Shown here in pieces: positions 1 to 6,295 of a stretch of 7,551 bases of DNA. The first letter of the stretch is position 1; the number at the start of each line of letters is the position of its first letter. The notes beneath the pieces were generated by a model. That model ran no database searches and was not told the origin of the DNA. It saw only the letters and a list, made by a program, of their open reading frames with translations. The DNA is from Bacteroidales bacterium Bact_23. Lineage in GTDB: Bacteria; Bacteroidota; Bacteroidia; Bacteroidales; Lentimicrobiaceae. A program made the position numbers and the translations under genes. The stretch spans positions 1 through 7,551 of the forward strand of contig LUZO01000130.1 in NCBI GenBank assembly GCA_001603685.1. The letters are read 5' to 3'.

Positions 1-49
1 TTCAATGAAAAAAAAGTCAAAAAATGCAATTAACATATCTATGTTTTTG

Positions 50-57
50 TATCTTTG
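50..57 (+). promoter_or_regulatory. Candidate Bacteroidota -7 promoter element for the cco cluster
   Basis: TATCTTTG matches the Bacteroidota sigma-70 -7 consensus TAnnTTTG exactly. It lies in A/T-rich DNA with a start point expected near 62-65, which would leave a leader of about 95 nt before ccoS. No convincing -33 TTTG box is seen at the usual spacing (around 25-31), so the call rests on one element. No clean FNR-type palindrome (TTGAT-N4-ATCAA) was found here, although cbb3 operons are often under oxygen control. Confidence 0.4.
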
Positions 58-60
58 ACT

Positions 61-95
61 CCCTGATGTCCGGTAGAAGCCCGAAAGGGGCAGGG
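61..95 (+). other. GC-rich hairpin in the leader upstream of ccoS
   Basis: CCCTG (61-65) is complementary to CAGGG (91-95), and inside it GCCC (79-82) pairs with GGGC (88-91) around GAAAG. If the -7 element at 50-57 is used, this would fold at the very 5' end of the operon mRNA. It is followed by a purine-rich run (97-114) but not by a T-run, so it does not look like a terminator. It matches no riboswitch I recognise. A role in 5' stability or leader control is only inference. Confidence 0.3.
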
Positions 96-159
96 TAGGA
101 AAAAGGGGGAGGAGCAAACGAAAAGTCGTTAAAGTATTGAGCAATAAAGCAATATCGGA

Positions 160-387
160 ATGGAAGCAGTAATTTTTTTGATTATCATCGGTATTGTGGT
201 TGCGGGCGGCTTTCTGGTGGCTTTTATCTGGGCGGTTCGCAGCGGCCAGTACGAGGATGATTATTCACCCTCGGTTCGTATGCTGTTCGACAACAGAATA
301 AAGGAGAACGATAAAACGGAAGAAGAACCGGAAGAAACAAACAACACAGATATATCAGAAATAACCAACACTAACCAAAATCAATAA
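160..387 (+). CDS. ccoS: cbb3-type oxidase maturation protein CcoS
   Basis: A 75-residue single-pass membrane protein. Residues 3-26 form the transmembrane helix, followed by the CcoS signature AVRSGQYEDD (25-34) and a short cytosolic region. CcoS is needed for insertion of cofactors (heme b/b3 and CuB) into cbb3 oxidase in studied proteobacteria; the mechanism is not established. The start is secure because an in-frame TAA lies at 145-147 just upstream of the ATG; no strong Shine-Dalgarno is visible. The C-terminal third (about residue 48 onward) is an Asn/Glu/Thr-rich acidic tail longer than in short CcoS proteins and probably disordered. It is the first gene of the cluster, only 4 nt before ccoNO, which indicates co-transcription. 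Confidence 0.9.
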   Translation: MEAVIFLIIIGIVVAGGFLVAFIWAVRSGQYEDDYSPSVRMLFDNRIKENDKTEEEPEETNNTDISEITNTNQNQ

Positions 388-391
388 CTTT

Positions 392-2524
392 ATGGAGTTA
401 CAAAAGTTTACTTATGACAACAGGCTGTCCCGCCTGTTTCTTTATGCAACCATCTTTTGGGGTGCTGTGGGTATGCTCGTGGGGCTGACCATCGCTTTCG
501 AGCTGATATTCCCGCATATGAGTTCAGGAATTTCCTGGCTGTCGTTCGGGCGCCTGCGTCCGCTTCACACCAACGCCGTGGTATTTGCCTTTGTGGGTAA
601 CGGGATGTTTACCGGTATTTATTACTCCACACCACGCCTGCTCAAAACGCCCATGTATAGTGAAACCCTCGGGAAAATTCACTTCTGGGGCTGGCAGCTT
701 ATCATTCTCGCCGCAACCATTACGCTGCCGCTGGGTTATACGGTAAGCAAGGAGTACGCTGAACTGGAGTGGCCTATCGACATTGCCATCGCCATCGTAT
801 GGGTTATCTTCGGCATCAACCTGATTATGACCACCGTGAAGCGCCGTACACAGCACATCTATGTTGCAATATGGTTTTACATTGCAACCTTTGTAACGGT
901 TGCCGTTCTTCACATTGTTAACTCCATTAACCTGCCCGTATCGTTTCTGAAAAGCTATCCGGTTTATGCCGGCGTTCAGGATGCGCTTGTACAATGGTGG
1001 TACGGCCACAATGCCGTGGCTTTCTTCCTGACTACACCTTACCTCGGACTGATGTACTACTTCGTGCCAAAAGCTGCCAACAGACCCGTTTATTCCTACA
1101 AACTTTCGATTGTCCATTTCTGGTCGCTTATTTTCCTCTATATCTGGGCCGGCCCCCATCATCTGCTCTACTCGGCGCTGCCCGACTGGGCTCAGGCGCT
1201 TGGCGTTGCCTTCTCGGTGATGCTGATTGCACCGTCGTGGGGAGGTATGATCAACGGTCTGCTCACCCTGAGAGGAGCCTGGGACAAGGTTAGGGAAAGC
1301 CCCGTTCTGAAGATGTTTGTGGTGGCCATTACCGCTTATGGTATGGCAACCTTTGAAGGGCCGCTGCTTTCGCTGAAAAATGTGAATGCCATCAGTCACT
1401 TTACCGACTGGACCATCGCCCATGTTCATATCGGCGCACTGGGATGGAACGGAATGCTCACTTTCGGTATGATCTACTGGCTGACTCCCAGGCTGTTCAA
1501 TACCAAACTATACAGCAAAAAAATGGCCAATGCCCACTTCTGGCTGGCCACCACCGGAATGCTCTTCTTTGCCGTACCGCTCTATTTTGCTGCTTTCACA
1601 CAAAGCCTTATGTGGAAAGAGTTCACCGCTGAAGGCTTCCTGAAATATCCCAACTTCATTGAAACCGTTGTTCAGATTCTCCCGATGTACTTCCTCAGGG
1701 CATTCGGCGGAACCTTATACTACACCGGTGTTATTCTGTTGTTTGTAAATGTGTTCAAAACCATCAAAGCAGGTATATTCAAACAGACGGAAGACGACCA
1801 GGCGCCTGCACTGCAGATGAAGCCCGAGAAGGGACACCGCTACATCGAGGGCAAGCCGGTTATCTTTACCATCATCGCCCTGGTAGTGATTCTGATTGGC
1901 GGTATCGTTGAGTTTGTGCCGATGTTTATGGTGAAGAGCAATGTTCCCACCATCGCAGCGGTGAAACCCTACACACCACTTGAGCTGGAAGGCCGCGACA
2001 TTTATGTGCGTGAAGGCTGCTATCTCTGTCACAGCCAGCAGGTAAGGCCATTCCGCTCAGAAGTAGAAAGATATGGCGATTACTCCAAAGCCGGAGAAGT
2101 GGTTTACGACCATCCGTTCCAGTTTGGCTCCAAGCGTACCGGGCCGGACCTTGCCCGCGAAGGGGTGAAAACGGAAAAGAACTACAAACCCGATTCATGG
2201 CACTACAATCACTTTATGAATCCTCAGAAAATGGTTGCCCAGTCCATCATGCCGCCTTATCCCTGGCTGATCGACAATTCACTGAACACCACCCTGACTG
2301 CCAAAAAAATCAGAGCAATGCAGAAACTTGGCGTGCCTTATCCCGATGGATTTGACAATATCGCGGTTGAAGAGCTGAAAAAACAGGCGGCAGCCATTGC
2401 TCAGGGCCTGCGCGATGGCGGCATCGAGGTAACCGACGACAGGGAGGTAATAGCGCTGATTGCCTATATTCAGAGGCTTGGCACCGATATTTATAAAACC
2501 GATTTAACGGGCCAGAATCAGTAA
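392..2524 (+). CDS. ccoNO: cbb3-type cytochrome c oxidase, fused subunits I and II (CcoNO)
   Basis: A 710-residue fusion of the catalytic subunit CcoN (about 1-460) and the monoheme cytochrome subunit CcoO (about 485-710), joined by a charged linker. It reduces O2 to water at the heme b3-CuB site and conserves energy as a proton gradient in the inner membrane. Visible CcoN residues: H59 and H346 (low-spin heme b), H344 (heme b3), H206, H256 and H257 (CuB), Y250 in IWAGPHH-type context (the tyrosine cross-linked to a CuB histidine), E322 and the KEYAELEWPID segment (120-130). In CcoO a helix at 490-512 anchors the domain, CYLCH (543-547) binds heme c and M620 in IMPPYPWL is the likely sixth ligand. 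All key ligands are intact, so an active enzyme is expected. The ATG at 392 follows ccoS by 4 nt. The fused form is known from Bacteroidota. Confidence 0.97.
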   Translation: MELQKFTYDNRLSRLFLYATIFWGAVGMLVGLTIAFELIFPHMSSGISWLSFGRLRPLHTNAVVFAFVGNGMFTGIYYSTPRLLKTPMYSETLGKIHFWGWQLIILAATITLPLGYTVSKEYAELEWPIDIAIAIVWVIFGINLIMTTVKRRTQHIYVAIWFYIATFVTVAVLHIVNSINLPVSFLKSYPVYAGVQDALVQWWYGHNAVAFFLTTPYLGLMYYFVPKAANRPVYSYKLSIVHFWSLIFLYIWAGPHHLLYSALPDWAQALGVAFSVMLIAPSWGGMINGLLTLRGAWDKVRESPVLKMFVVAITAYGMATFEGPLLSLKNVNAISHFTDWTIAHVHIGALGWNGMLTFGMIYWLTPRLFNTKLYSKKMANAHFWLATTGMLFFAVPLYFAAFTQSLMWKEFTAEGFLKYPNFIETVVQILPMYFLRAFGGTLYYTGVILLFVNVFKTIKAGIFKQTEDDQAPALQMKPEKGHRYIEGKPVIFTIIALVVILIGGIVEFVPMFMVKSNVPTIAAVKPYTPLELEGRDIYVREGCYLCHSQQVRPFRSEVERYGDYSKAGEVVYDHPFQFGSKRTGPDLAREGVKTEKNYKPDSWHYNHFMNPQKMVAQSIMPPYPWLIDNSLNTTLTAKKIRAMQKLGVPYPDGFDNIAVEELKKQAAAIAQGLRDGGIEVTDDREVIALIAYIQRLGTDIYKTDLTGQNQ

Positions 2525-2528
2525 CTCC

Positions 2529-2735
2529 ATGAAAATCGTAACCAACACCCTGGAAAGCATTGCCGGCATCGGAATTTATCCGGTGATCGGGCTCATACTC
2601 TTTTTCTCTATCTTTATTGTGCTGGTAATCCATGTGTTCAGGCTCAAAAAAAGTAAGGTTGAAGAGTATGGGCGCCTTCCGCTCGAAGACGATGACGATT
2701 TGAACGACAACGAAAATGAATCATTAAAACAGTAA
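2529..2735 (+). CDS. ccoQ: cbb3-type oxidase small subunit CcoQ
   Basis: A 68-residue protein with one transmembrane helix (about 15-38, rich in Ile/Leu/Phe/Val), a basic stop-transfer cluster RLKKSK (38-43) and a strongly acidic C-terminus including EDDDD (53-57). Size, topology and position between ccoO and ccoP are those of CcoQ/FixQ, an accessory subunit that helps keep CcoP attached to the CcoNO core. The sequence itself is poorly conserved in this family, so context carries much of the call. It begins 4 nt after ccoNO and ends 13 nt before ccoP. The junction at its start closely resembles the ccoS-ccoNO junction. Confidence 0.8.
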   Translation: MKIVTNTLESIAGIGIYPVIGLILFFSIFIVLVIHVFRLKKSKVEEYGRLPLEDDDDLNDNENESLKQ

Positions 2736-2748
2736 TACGCCAACAGAT

Positions 2749-3354
2749 ATGACGACTGAAAAAGATTTTTTGCCTAATCGGGAAGAAGATTACGAAAACG
2801 ATACCCTGACAAACAAGCATCTGCTTGCGGAGCATGAGTACGACGGCATCAGGGAACTCGACAACAAAATGCCTTTCTGGTTGAGGTGGCTGTTTTACCT
2901 CTCCATCCTGTTCGCAATTGTGTATCTGGTCAGGTTTTTTATCTTCAAATCCGAAGACCTGTATCAATTGGCCGAATATAACAAAGAGGTGGCAAAAGCC
3001 GGTGAAAGGCCATCTGCTGCCGGTTCTGAAACCTTTGAAATTGTTCTTCTTGAAGACGATGCATCACTTGCTTCAGGAAAGGAGACCTGGGAAAAAACCT
3101 GTGCCGTTTGCCATATGGCCGACGGCGGAGGACTGGTTGGCCCGAATATGACCGATAAGTACTGGATTCACGGAAATACCCTTGAGGATATCATGAATGT
3201 AATCAGCAACGGAGTGATCGAAAAGGGTATGATTCCGTATAAAGATCAGATTTCCGCTCAGAAGCGCCTGGAAGTTGCCAGCTACATTCTGGCCAGATTG
3301 CAGGGATCAACCCCGGCCAATCCAAAAGAGCCTCAGGGCGATCTTTACGAATAA
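2749..3354 (+). CDS. ccoP: cbb3-type oxidase subunit III CcoP, single-heme form
   Basis: A 201-residue membrane-anchored cytochrome c that feeds electrons from soluble or membrane donors towards the CcoO heme. The CcoP N-terminal domain is clear: HEYDGIRELDNKMPFWLRW (29-47) leads into the transmembrane helix (about 44-66). A periplasmic linker (67-105) follows, then one cytochrome c domain with CAVCH (118-122), GPNM (131-134) and a likely Met ligand, M161 in GMIPYKD. Classical proteobacterial CcoP has about 300 residues and two CXXCH motifs; here only one is present and there is no sign of a frameshift. The C-terminus is a short Pro-rich tail. It is co-directional with ccoQ and is followed by a hairpin that may end most transcripts. 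Confidence 0.93.
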   Translation: MTTEKDFLPNREEDYENDTLTNKHLLAEHEYDGIRELDNKMPFWLRWLFYLSILFAIVYLVRFFIFKSEDLYQLAEYNKEVAKAGERPSAAGSETFEIVLLEDDASLASGKETWEKTCAVCHMADGGGLVGPNMTDKYWIHGNTLEDIMNVISNGVIEKGMIPYKDQISAQKRLEVASYILARLQGSTPANPKEPQGDLYE

Positions 3355-3398
3355 CCTGAGCTTTTTGCAGAAGCAGAAATAACCTTAAAAACAGTATC

Positions 3399-3446
3399 AG
3401 CGGGCTCATCCTCTCGTTTTAACCGGCGCCGGGATGAGCCCGTTTT
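3399..3446 (+). terminator. Hairpin with T-run between ccoP and ccoG, probable leaky terminator
   Basis: CGGGCTCATCC (3401-3411) and GGATGAGCCCG (3432-3442) form a perfect 11-bp inverted repeat, extendable by a G-T and an A-T pair, with a 20-nt loop and TTTT at 3443-3446. The loop region adds a nested 10-bp palindrome, CCGGCGCCGG (3423-3432). The layout fits an intrinsic terminator or attenuator after the oxidase structural genes. The T-run is short, so read-through into ccoG is plausible. A role in mRNA processing or stabilisation would look the same in sequence. Confidence 0.6.
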
Positions 3447-3469
3447 ACAAAAACTACAAACAGCGGCTT

Positions 3470-4894
3470 ATGCGTGATAAAAATGCCGAAACCGAAATAA
3501 ACAGAGACGGTTCCTTTCGCGACAGAATCTCAACCAATACTGAAGAAGGCAAAAGGGCGTGGATACATCCCAAAAAGCCTAAGGGCAGATTTTACAACCG
3601 CCGCAGGGTGGTTGCTGCTGTCCTGCTGTCGCTGATGTTTGTTTTTCCCTGGATCAGGTTCAAAGGCGAGCCATTTATCCTGTTTAATATTTTCGAACGC
3701 AAGTTCATCCTCTTTGGTCAGTTGTTCTGGCCTCAGGATTTTCACCTCGTGGTGGTGGGCATCATCTCCATCATCGTTTTTGTCATTCTCTTTACCGTTA
3801 TTTTCGGGAGGTTGTTCTGCGGATGGGCATGCCCGCAAACCCTGTTTATGGAATTCCTGTTCCGTCAGGTGGAATACCTGATCGACGGCGACTTCAATAA
3901 GCAGAAAAAGCTGAGGCAGCAACCCTGGAATTTCGACAAAATCTGGCGAAGAACGCTCAAAACTGTCATATTCCTGCTGATTGCCTTTGCCCTTTCATTT
4001 ACCTTCTTCTCCTACATCGTCGGCACCGATACCATGCTGGCGGTGATCACCGGAACGCCTTCAGAACATTATGCCGGACTGGCTGCCTTGCTTTTCTTCA
4101 CGGGCATTATCTATTTTATCTATTCCTACTTCAGAGAGCAGGTTTGCCTGATTGTGTGCCCATACGGCAGATTACAGGGCGTTTTGCTCGATAACAAATC
4201 GGTGGTTGTGGCTTACGATTATAAAAGGGGAGAACCCCGCGGCAAGCAAAAGGCCAAGGATGACACAGCGCCCCGCGGCGATTGCATCGATTGCAACAGT
4301 TGTGTGGTGGTATGCCCCACCGGCATCGATATCCGCAACGGAACCCAGTTGGAGTGCATCAACTGCACTGCCTGCATCGATGCCTGCGATGCCATTATGG
4401 ACAGGGCCGGTAAGCCGCGCGGGCTTATCCGTTACAGCTCCGAAAAGTTTATCGCCGAAGGGAAAGGAACCATCTTTAACGCACGGGCCATGGCCTATTC
4501 GGGCTTTCTGGTACTGTTGCTGGTATTGCTGTCATCGCTTTTTATGATGCGCACCGAAGTGGAAGCCACTATTCTGCGTGTTCCGGGAACCATGTTTCAG
4601 GAGTATGGGCCCGACAGCTATTCGAATATCTATAAGATTCAGCTGGTTAACAAAACCCGCAAGGATATGCCGGTTGAGCTGAAGCTGGAAAGCGGCGAAG
4701 GAGAGGTAATCGTAATGGGCGATCCCATTGTGGTGGAAGGCAGCAAAGTGATGGAAGCCAACTTCCTGCTGGTAAAACCGGCCACCTCGATCAAATCGAG
4801 CAATACGCCGGTTGTGGTGGGCGTTTACTGTGAAGGCGAGCAGATTGAAAAATTCCCTACCACCTTCATCGCGCCCAACAGCTTCGATAAATAA
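3470..4894 (+). CDS. ccoG: Cytochrome c oxidase accessory protein CcoG (FixG/RdxA family)
   Basis: From the ATG at 3470 the protein has 474 residues, about the usual CcoG length. It is a polytopic iron-sulfur protein; in Rhodobacter-type systems CcoG reduces Cu(II) for delivery to the cbb3 CuB site. The conserved N-terminal FRDRISTNTEEGKRAWIHP (16-34) precedes helices near 47-62, 93-113, 164-184, 200-220 and 339-360. Cysteines include C117/C121 in GWACPQ, C226/C230 in CLIVCPYG, and two ferredoxin-type clusters, C272-C275-C278-C282 and C296-C299-C302-C306. An Ig-like C-terminal domain occupies about 365-474. An upstream in-frame ATG at 3434 would add 12 residues (MSPFYKNYKQRL), but it lies inside the 3' arm of the hairpin at 3399-3446, so I prefer 3470. 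Neither start has a clear Shine-Dalgarno. Confidence 0.93.
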   Translation: MRDKNAETEINRDGSFRDRISTNTEEGKRAWIHPKKPKGRFYNRRRVVAAVLLSLMFVFPWIRFKGEPFILFNIFERKFILFGQLFWPQDFHLVVVGIISIIVFVILFTVIFGRLFCGWACPQTLFMEFLFRQVEYLIDGDFNKQKKLRQQPWNFDKIWRRTLKTVIFLLIAFALSFTFFSYIVGTDTMLAVITGTPSEHYAGLAALLFFTGIIYFIYSYFREQVCLIVCPYGRLQGVLLDNKSVVVAYDYKRGEPRGKQKAKDDTAPRGDCIDCNSCVVVCPTGIDIRNGTQLECINCTACIDACDAIMDRAGKPRGLIRYSSEKFIAEGKGTIFNARAMAYSGFLVLLLVLLSSLFMMRTEVEATILRVPGTMFQEYGPDSYSNIYKIQLVNKTRKDMPVELKLESGEGEVIVMGDPIVVEGSKVMEANFLLVKPATSIKSSNTPVVVGVYCEGEQIEKFPTTFIAPNSFDK

Positions 4895-4915
4895 GATTCT
4901 AAAAACTATTGACTT

Positions 4916-5359
4916 ATGAAATGGAACTGGGGGACTAAACTTGTGCTGGCAATGGCCTCTTTTATGGCCATGATCATCATTTTTGTCGTACTGATGATGC
5001 GCGAAGACATACACCTGGTAGAGAAAAGCTATTATCCGAAAGGACTCACCTTTCAGGAGATGATTGATAAAAAGGGCAGGGGGGCAGCCTTCGACGACAG
5101 CATCGGTGTGGCGGTGAACAGCAACCTGATTGTACTGAGTTTCCCCGCAACGATTGACCCTGCCGGTGTCAGTGGCACACTTCATGTCTATAACAGGATG
5201 AAAGAGACCGGCGACCGGATTTTCGATCTGAAAGCCGATGAGGACGGGGAATTCGTGTTTCCCGTTGACGGGCTGGATGGCCGTTACATCCTGAAGATCG
5301 ACTGGAAATACGGGGATAAAACCTATTACAACGAAAAGAAAGTAACCATTTCGCCATGA
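4916..5359 (+). CDS. ccoH: cbb3 oxidase assembly protein CcoH (FixH family)
   Basis: A 147-residue protein with one N-terminal membrane helix (8-28) and a periplasmic beta-rich domain. The stretch REDIHLVEKSYYPKGLTFQ (29-47), with the conserved VE-x-x-YY-P-K-G core, is characteristic of FixH/CcoH. CcoH interacts with cbb3 subunits during assembly and has been linked to copper handling; the exact chemistry is not settled. It starts 21 nt after ccoG, and its TGA overlaps the next gene's ATG (ATGA at 5356-5359), suggesting translational coupling. H33 and the acidic residues just outside the membrane are possible metal ligands, but that is inference. Confidence 0.85.
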   Translation: MKWNWGTKLVLAMASFMAMIIIFVVLMMREDIHLVEKSYYPKGLTFQEMIDKKGRGAAFDDSIGVAVNSNLIVLSFPATIDPAGVSGTLHVYNRMKETGDRIFDLKADEDGEFVFPVDGLDGRYILKIDWKYGDKTYYNEKKVTISP

Positions 5360-6066
5360 TGATAGAGCTTTATACCGGCCTGACCATCGGTTTGATCGGC
5401 AGCCTGCACTGCATCGGCATGTGCGGCCCCATCGCCATTGCCCTGCCTTTGGGCAGAAAGAGTGTCTTCGACAGGGTTCTCGGCGCGCTGAACTACAACA
5501 TTGGCCGTACCATTACCTACGGCCTGATGGGCGGTCTGTTCGGCTTTCTGGGAAAAGGGCTGCAGATGGCAGGATTTCAGCAGTGGGCTTCAATCATCAT
5601 GGGCGTCGTGATGATTCTCTCCGTAATTTTTCCTGCCATATTCCGCGGCAAACTGGATTTCAACCGCTTAACCGGCCGGTATGCCGGCAAACTGATTGTA
5701 AAGCTGCGCACCCTTTTCGGAAAGCAATCCAAAAGAAATCTGCTGCTCATCGGCCTGCTCAACGGCCTGCTGCCCTGCGGACTGGTGTATGTTGCCATCG
5801 CCGGAGCCATCAACACCAACGATACCCTTACCGGCATTCTCTTTATGGTGATGTTTGGCCTGGGCACAATTCCTGTAATGCTGGGCATTGCGCTTGCTGG
5901 AAATATGCTGGCAGCTTCGGTCAGAACGAAGCTGGTGAAGATTATTCCGGTTTTTATCGTAATTCTGGGCATTGTCTTTATCCTGCGCGGTCTCTCGCTG
6001 GGAATCCCCTACATCAGCCCAAAAACGCAGATGCTGACACCCGACCGCATGGAAATGATGAAATAA
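5356..6066 (+). CDS. TauE/SafE (DsbD_2-type) membrane protein of the cbb3 cluster
   Basis: A 236-residue protein with about six transmembrane helices (near 6-30, 50-70, 76-95, 128-150, 157-180 and 192-212). Helix 1 carries GSLHCIGMCGP (15-25; H18, C19, M22, C23), and the second half starts with LLNGLLPCGLVY (134-145; C141), the paired signature of the DsbD_2/UreH-like families usually labelled sulfite exporter. Databases often give it the sulfite name, but next to ccoG/ccoH a role in copper or thiol-redox supply for cbb3 assembly is more likely; that is inference from context and the Cys/His/Met residues. The C-terminus is Met-rich (M226, M232, M234, M235). ATG occurs twice at 5356 and 5359; the first overlaps the ccoH stop. 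Last gene of the cluster. Confidence 0.85.
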   Translation: MMIELYTGLTIGLIGSLHCIGMCGPIAIALPLGRKSVFDRVLGALNYNIGRTITYGLMGGLFGFLGKGLQMAGFQQWASIIMGVVMILSVIFPAIFRGKLDFNRLTGRYAGKLIVKLRTLFGKQSKRNLLLIGLLNGLLPCGLVYVAIAGAINTNDTLTGILFMVMFGLGTIPVMLGIALAGNMLAASVRTKLVKIIPVFIVILGIVFILRGLSLGIPYISPKTQMLTPDRMEMMK

Positions 6067-6107
6067 GGGGAGAAAACTGAAGTCAGAGGTTTCTCTCCCT
6101 GTTTTTT
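6067..6107 (+). terminator. Rho-independent terminator of the cco cluster
   Basis: GGGGAGAAA (6067-6075), immediately after the TAA, pairs with TTTCTCTCC (6090-6098) as a 9-bp stem with one G-T wobble. The loop contains a further small inverted repeat (CTG/CAG). Six T residues (6102-6107) follow three bases after the stem. Confidence 0.7.
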
Positions 6108-6150
6108 CAATCAATCCCCGATTGCTTCTGTTACTGAATATGATTCTTTC

Positions 6151-6276
6151 ATCTCTCATCTCTCATCTCTCATCTCTTACCTCTTACTTCCTACCTCATA
6201 CTTCCTACCTCTTACTTCCTACCTCTTACTTCCTACCTCTTACTTCCTACCTCTTACCTCATACTTCCTACCTCAT
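6151..6276. repeat. Heptanucleotide minisatellite, 18 units
   Basis: Eighteen 7-bp units run in perfect register over 126 bp. In order: ATCTCTC three times, ATCTCTT once, then ACCTCTT (five copies), ACTTCCT (six) and ACCTCAT (three), mostly alternating so that a 14-bp unit ACCTCTTACTTCCT recurs. The plus strand has no G from 6143 to 6289. Because 7 is not a multiple of 3, any frame reads a 7-residue peptide repeat of the TSYFLPH type, and the absence of stop codons leaves a long open frame from 6122 joined to the next gene. I treat that extension as non-coding. The block lies between the cco terminator and the promoter of the next gene. The rest of the intergenic stretch 6108-6150 shows nothing recognisable. 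Confidence 0.92.
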
Positions 6277-6282
6277 TTTCAC

Positions 6283-6290
6283 TACTTTTG
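6283..6290 (+). promoter_or_regulatory. Candidate -7 element giving a leaderless mRNA
   Basis: TACTTTTG fits TAnnTTTG exactly and ends five bases before the ATG at 6296. Transcription would start at or next to the start codon, giving a leaderless message. No -33 box is clear, because the upstream side is the heptad repeat. Confidence 0.5.
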
Positions 6291-6295
6291 CCCTC

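Noticed and set aside
1..58. Possible tail of an upstream gene (open frame to TAA at 31-33, or to TGA at 56-58)
   Set aside because: Too short to recognise, and the residues are Lys/Asn-rich as in A/T-rich non-coding DNA.
135..146. Inverted repeat TATTG-AG-CAATA just before ccoS
   Set aside because: The arms are only 5 bp and do not match an FNR/CRP box; it could be chance.
524..1429. 301-codon open frame on the minus strand inside ccoNO
   Set aside because: It lies wholly opposite the well-supported ccoNO gene; the product is His/Gly/Asn-rich with no recognisable domain, as expected for an antisense shadow.
4532..5185. 217-codon minus-strand frame across the ccoG-ccoH junction
   Set aside because: It overlaps two conserved plus-strand genes, and its product is low-complexity and His-rich with no domain.
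5421..6080. 219-codon plus-strand frame overlapping the TauE/SafE gene
   Set aside because: The other frame gives a clear six-helix protein with family motifs; this one is an Arg/His-rich out-of-frame reading.
6151..6276. CRISPR-like regular repeats
   Set aside because: Units are 7 bp, contiguous and without spacers, so it is a tandem minisatellite rather than a CRISPR array.
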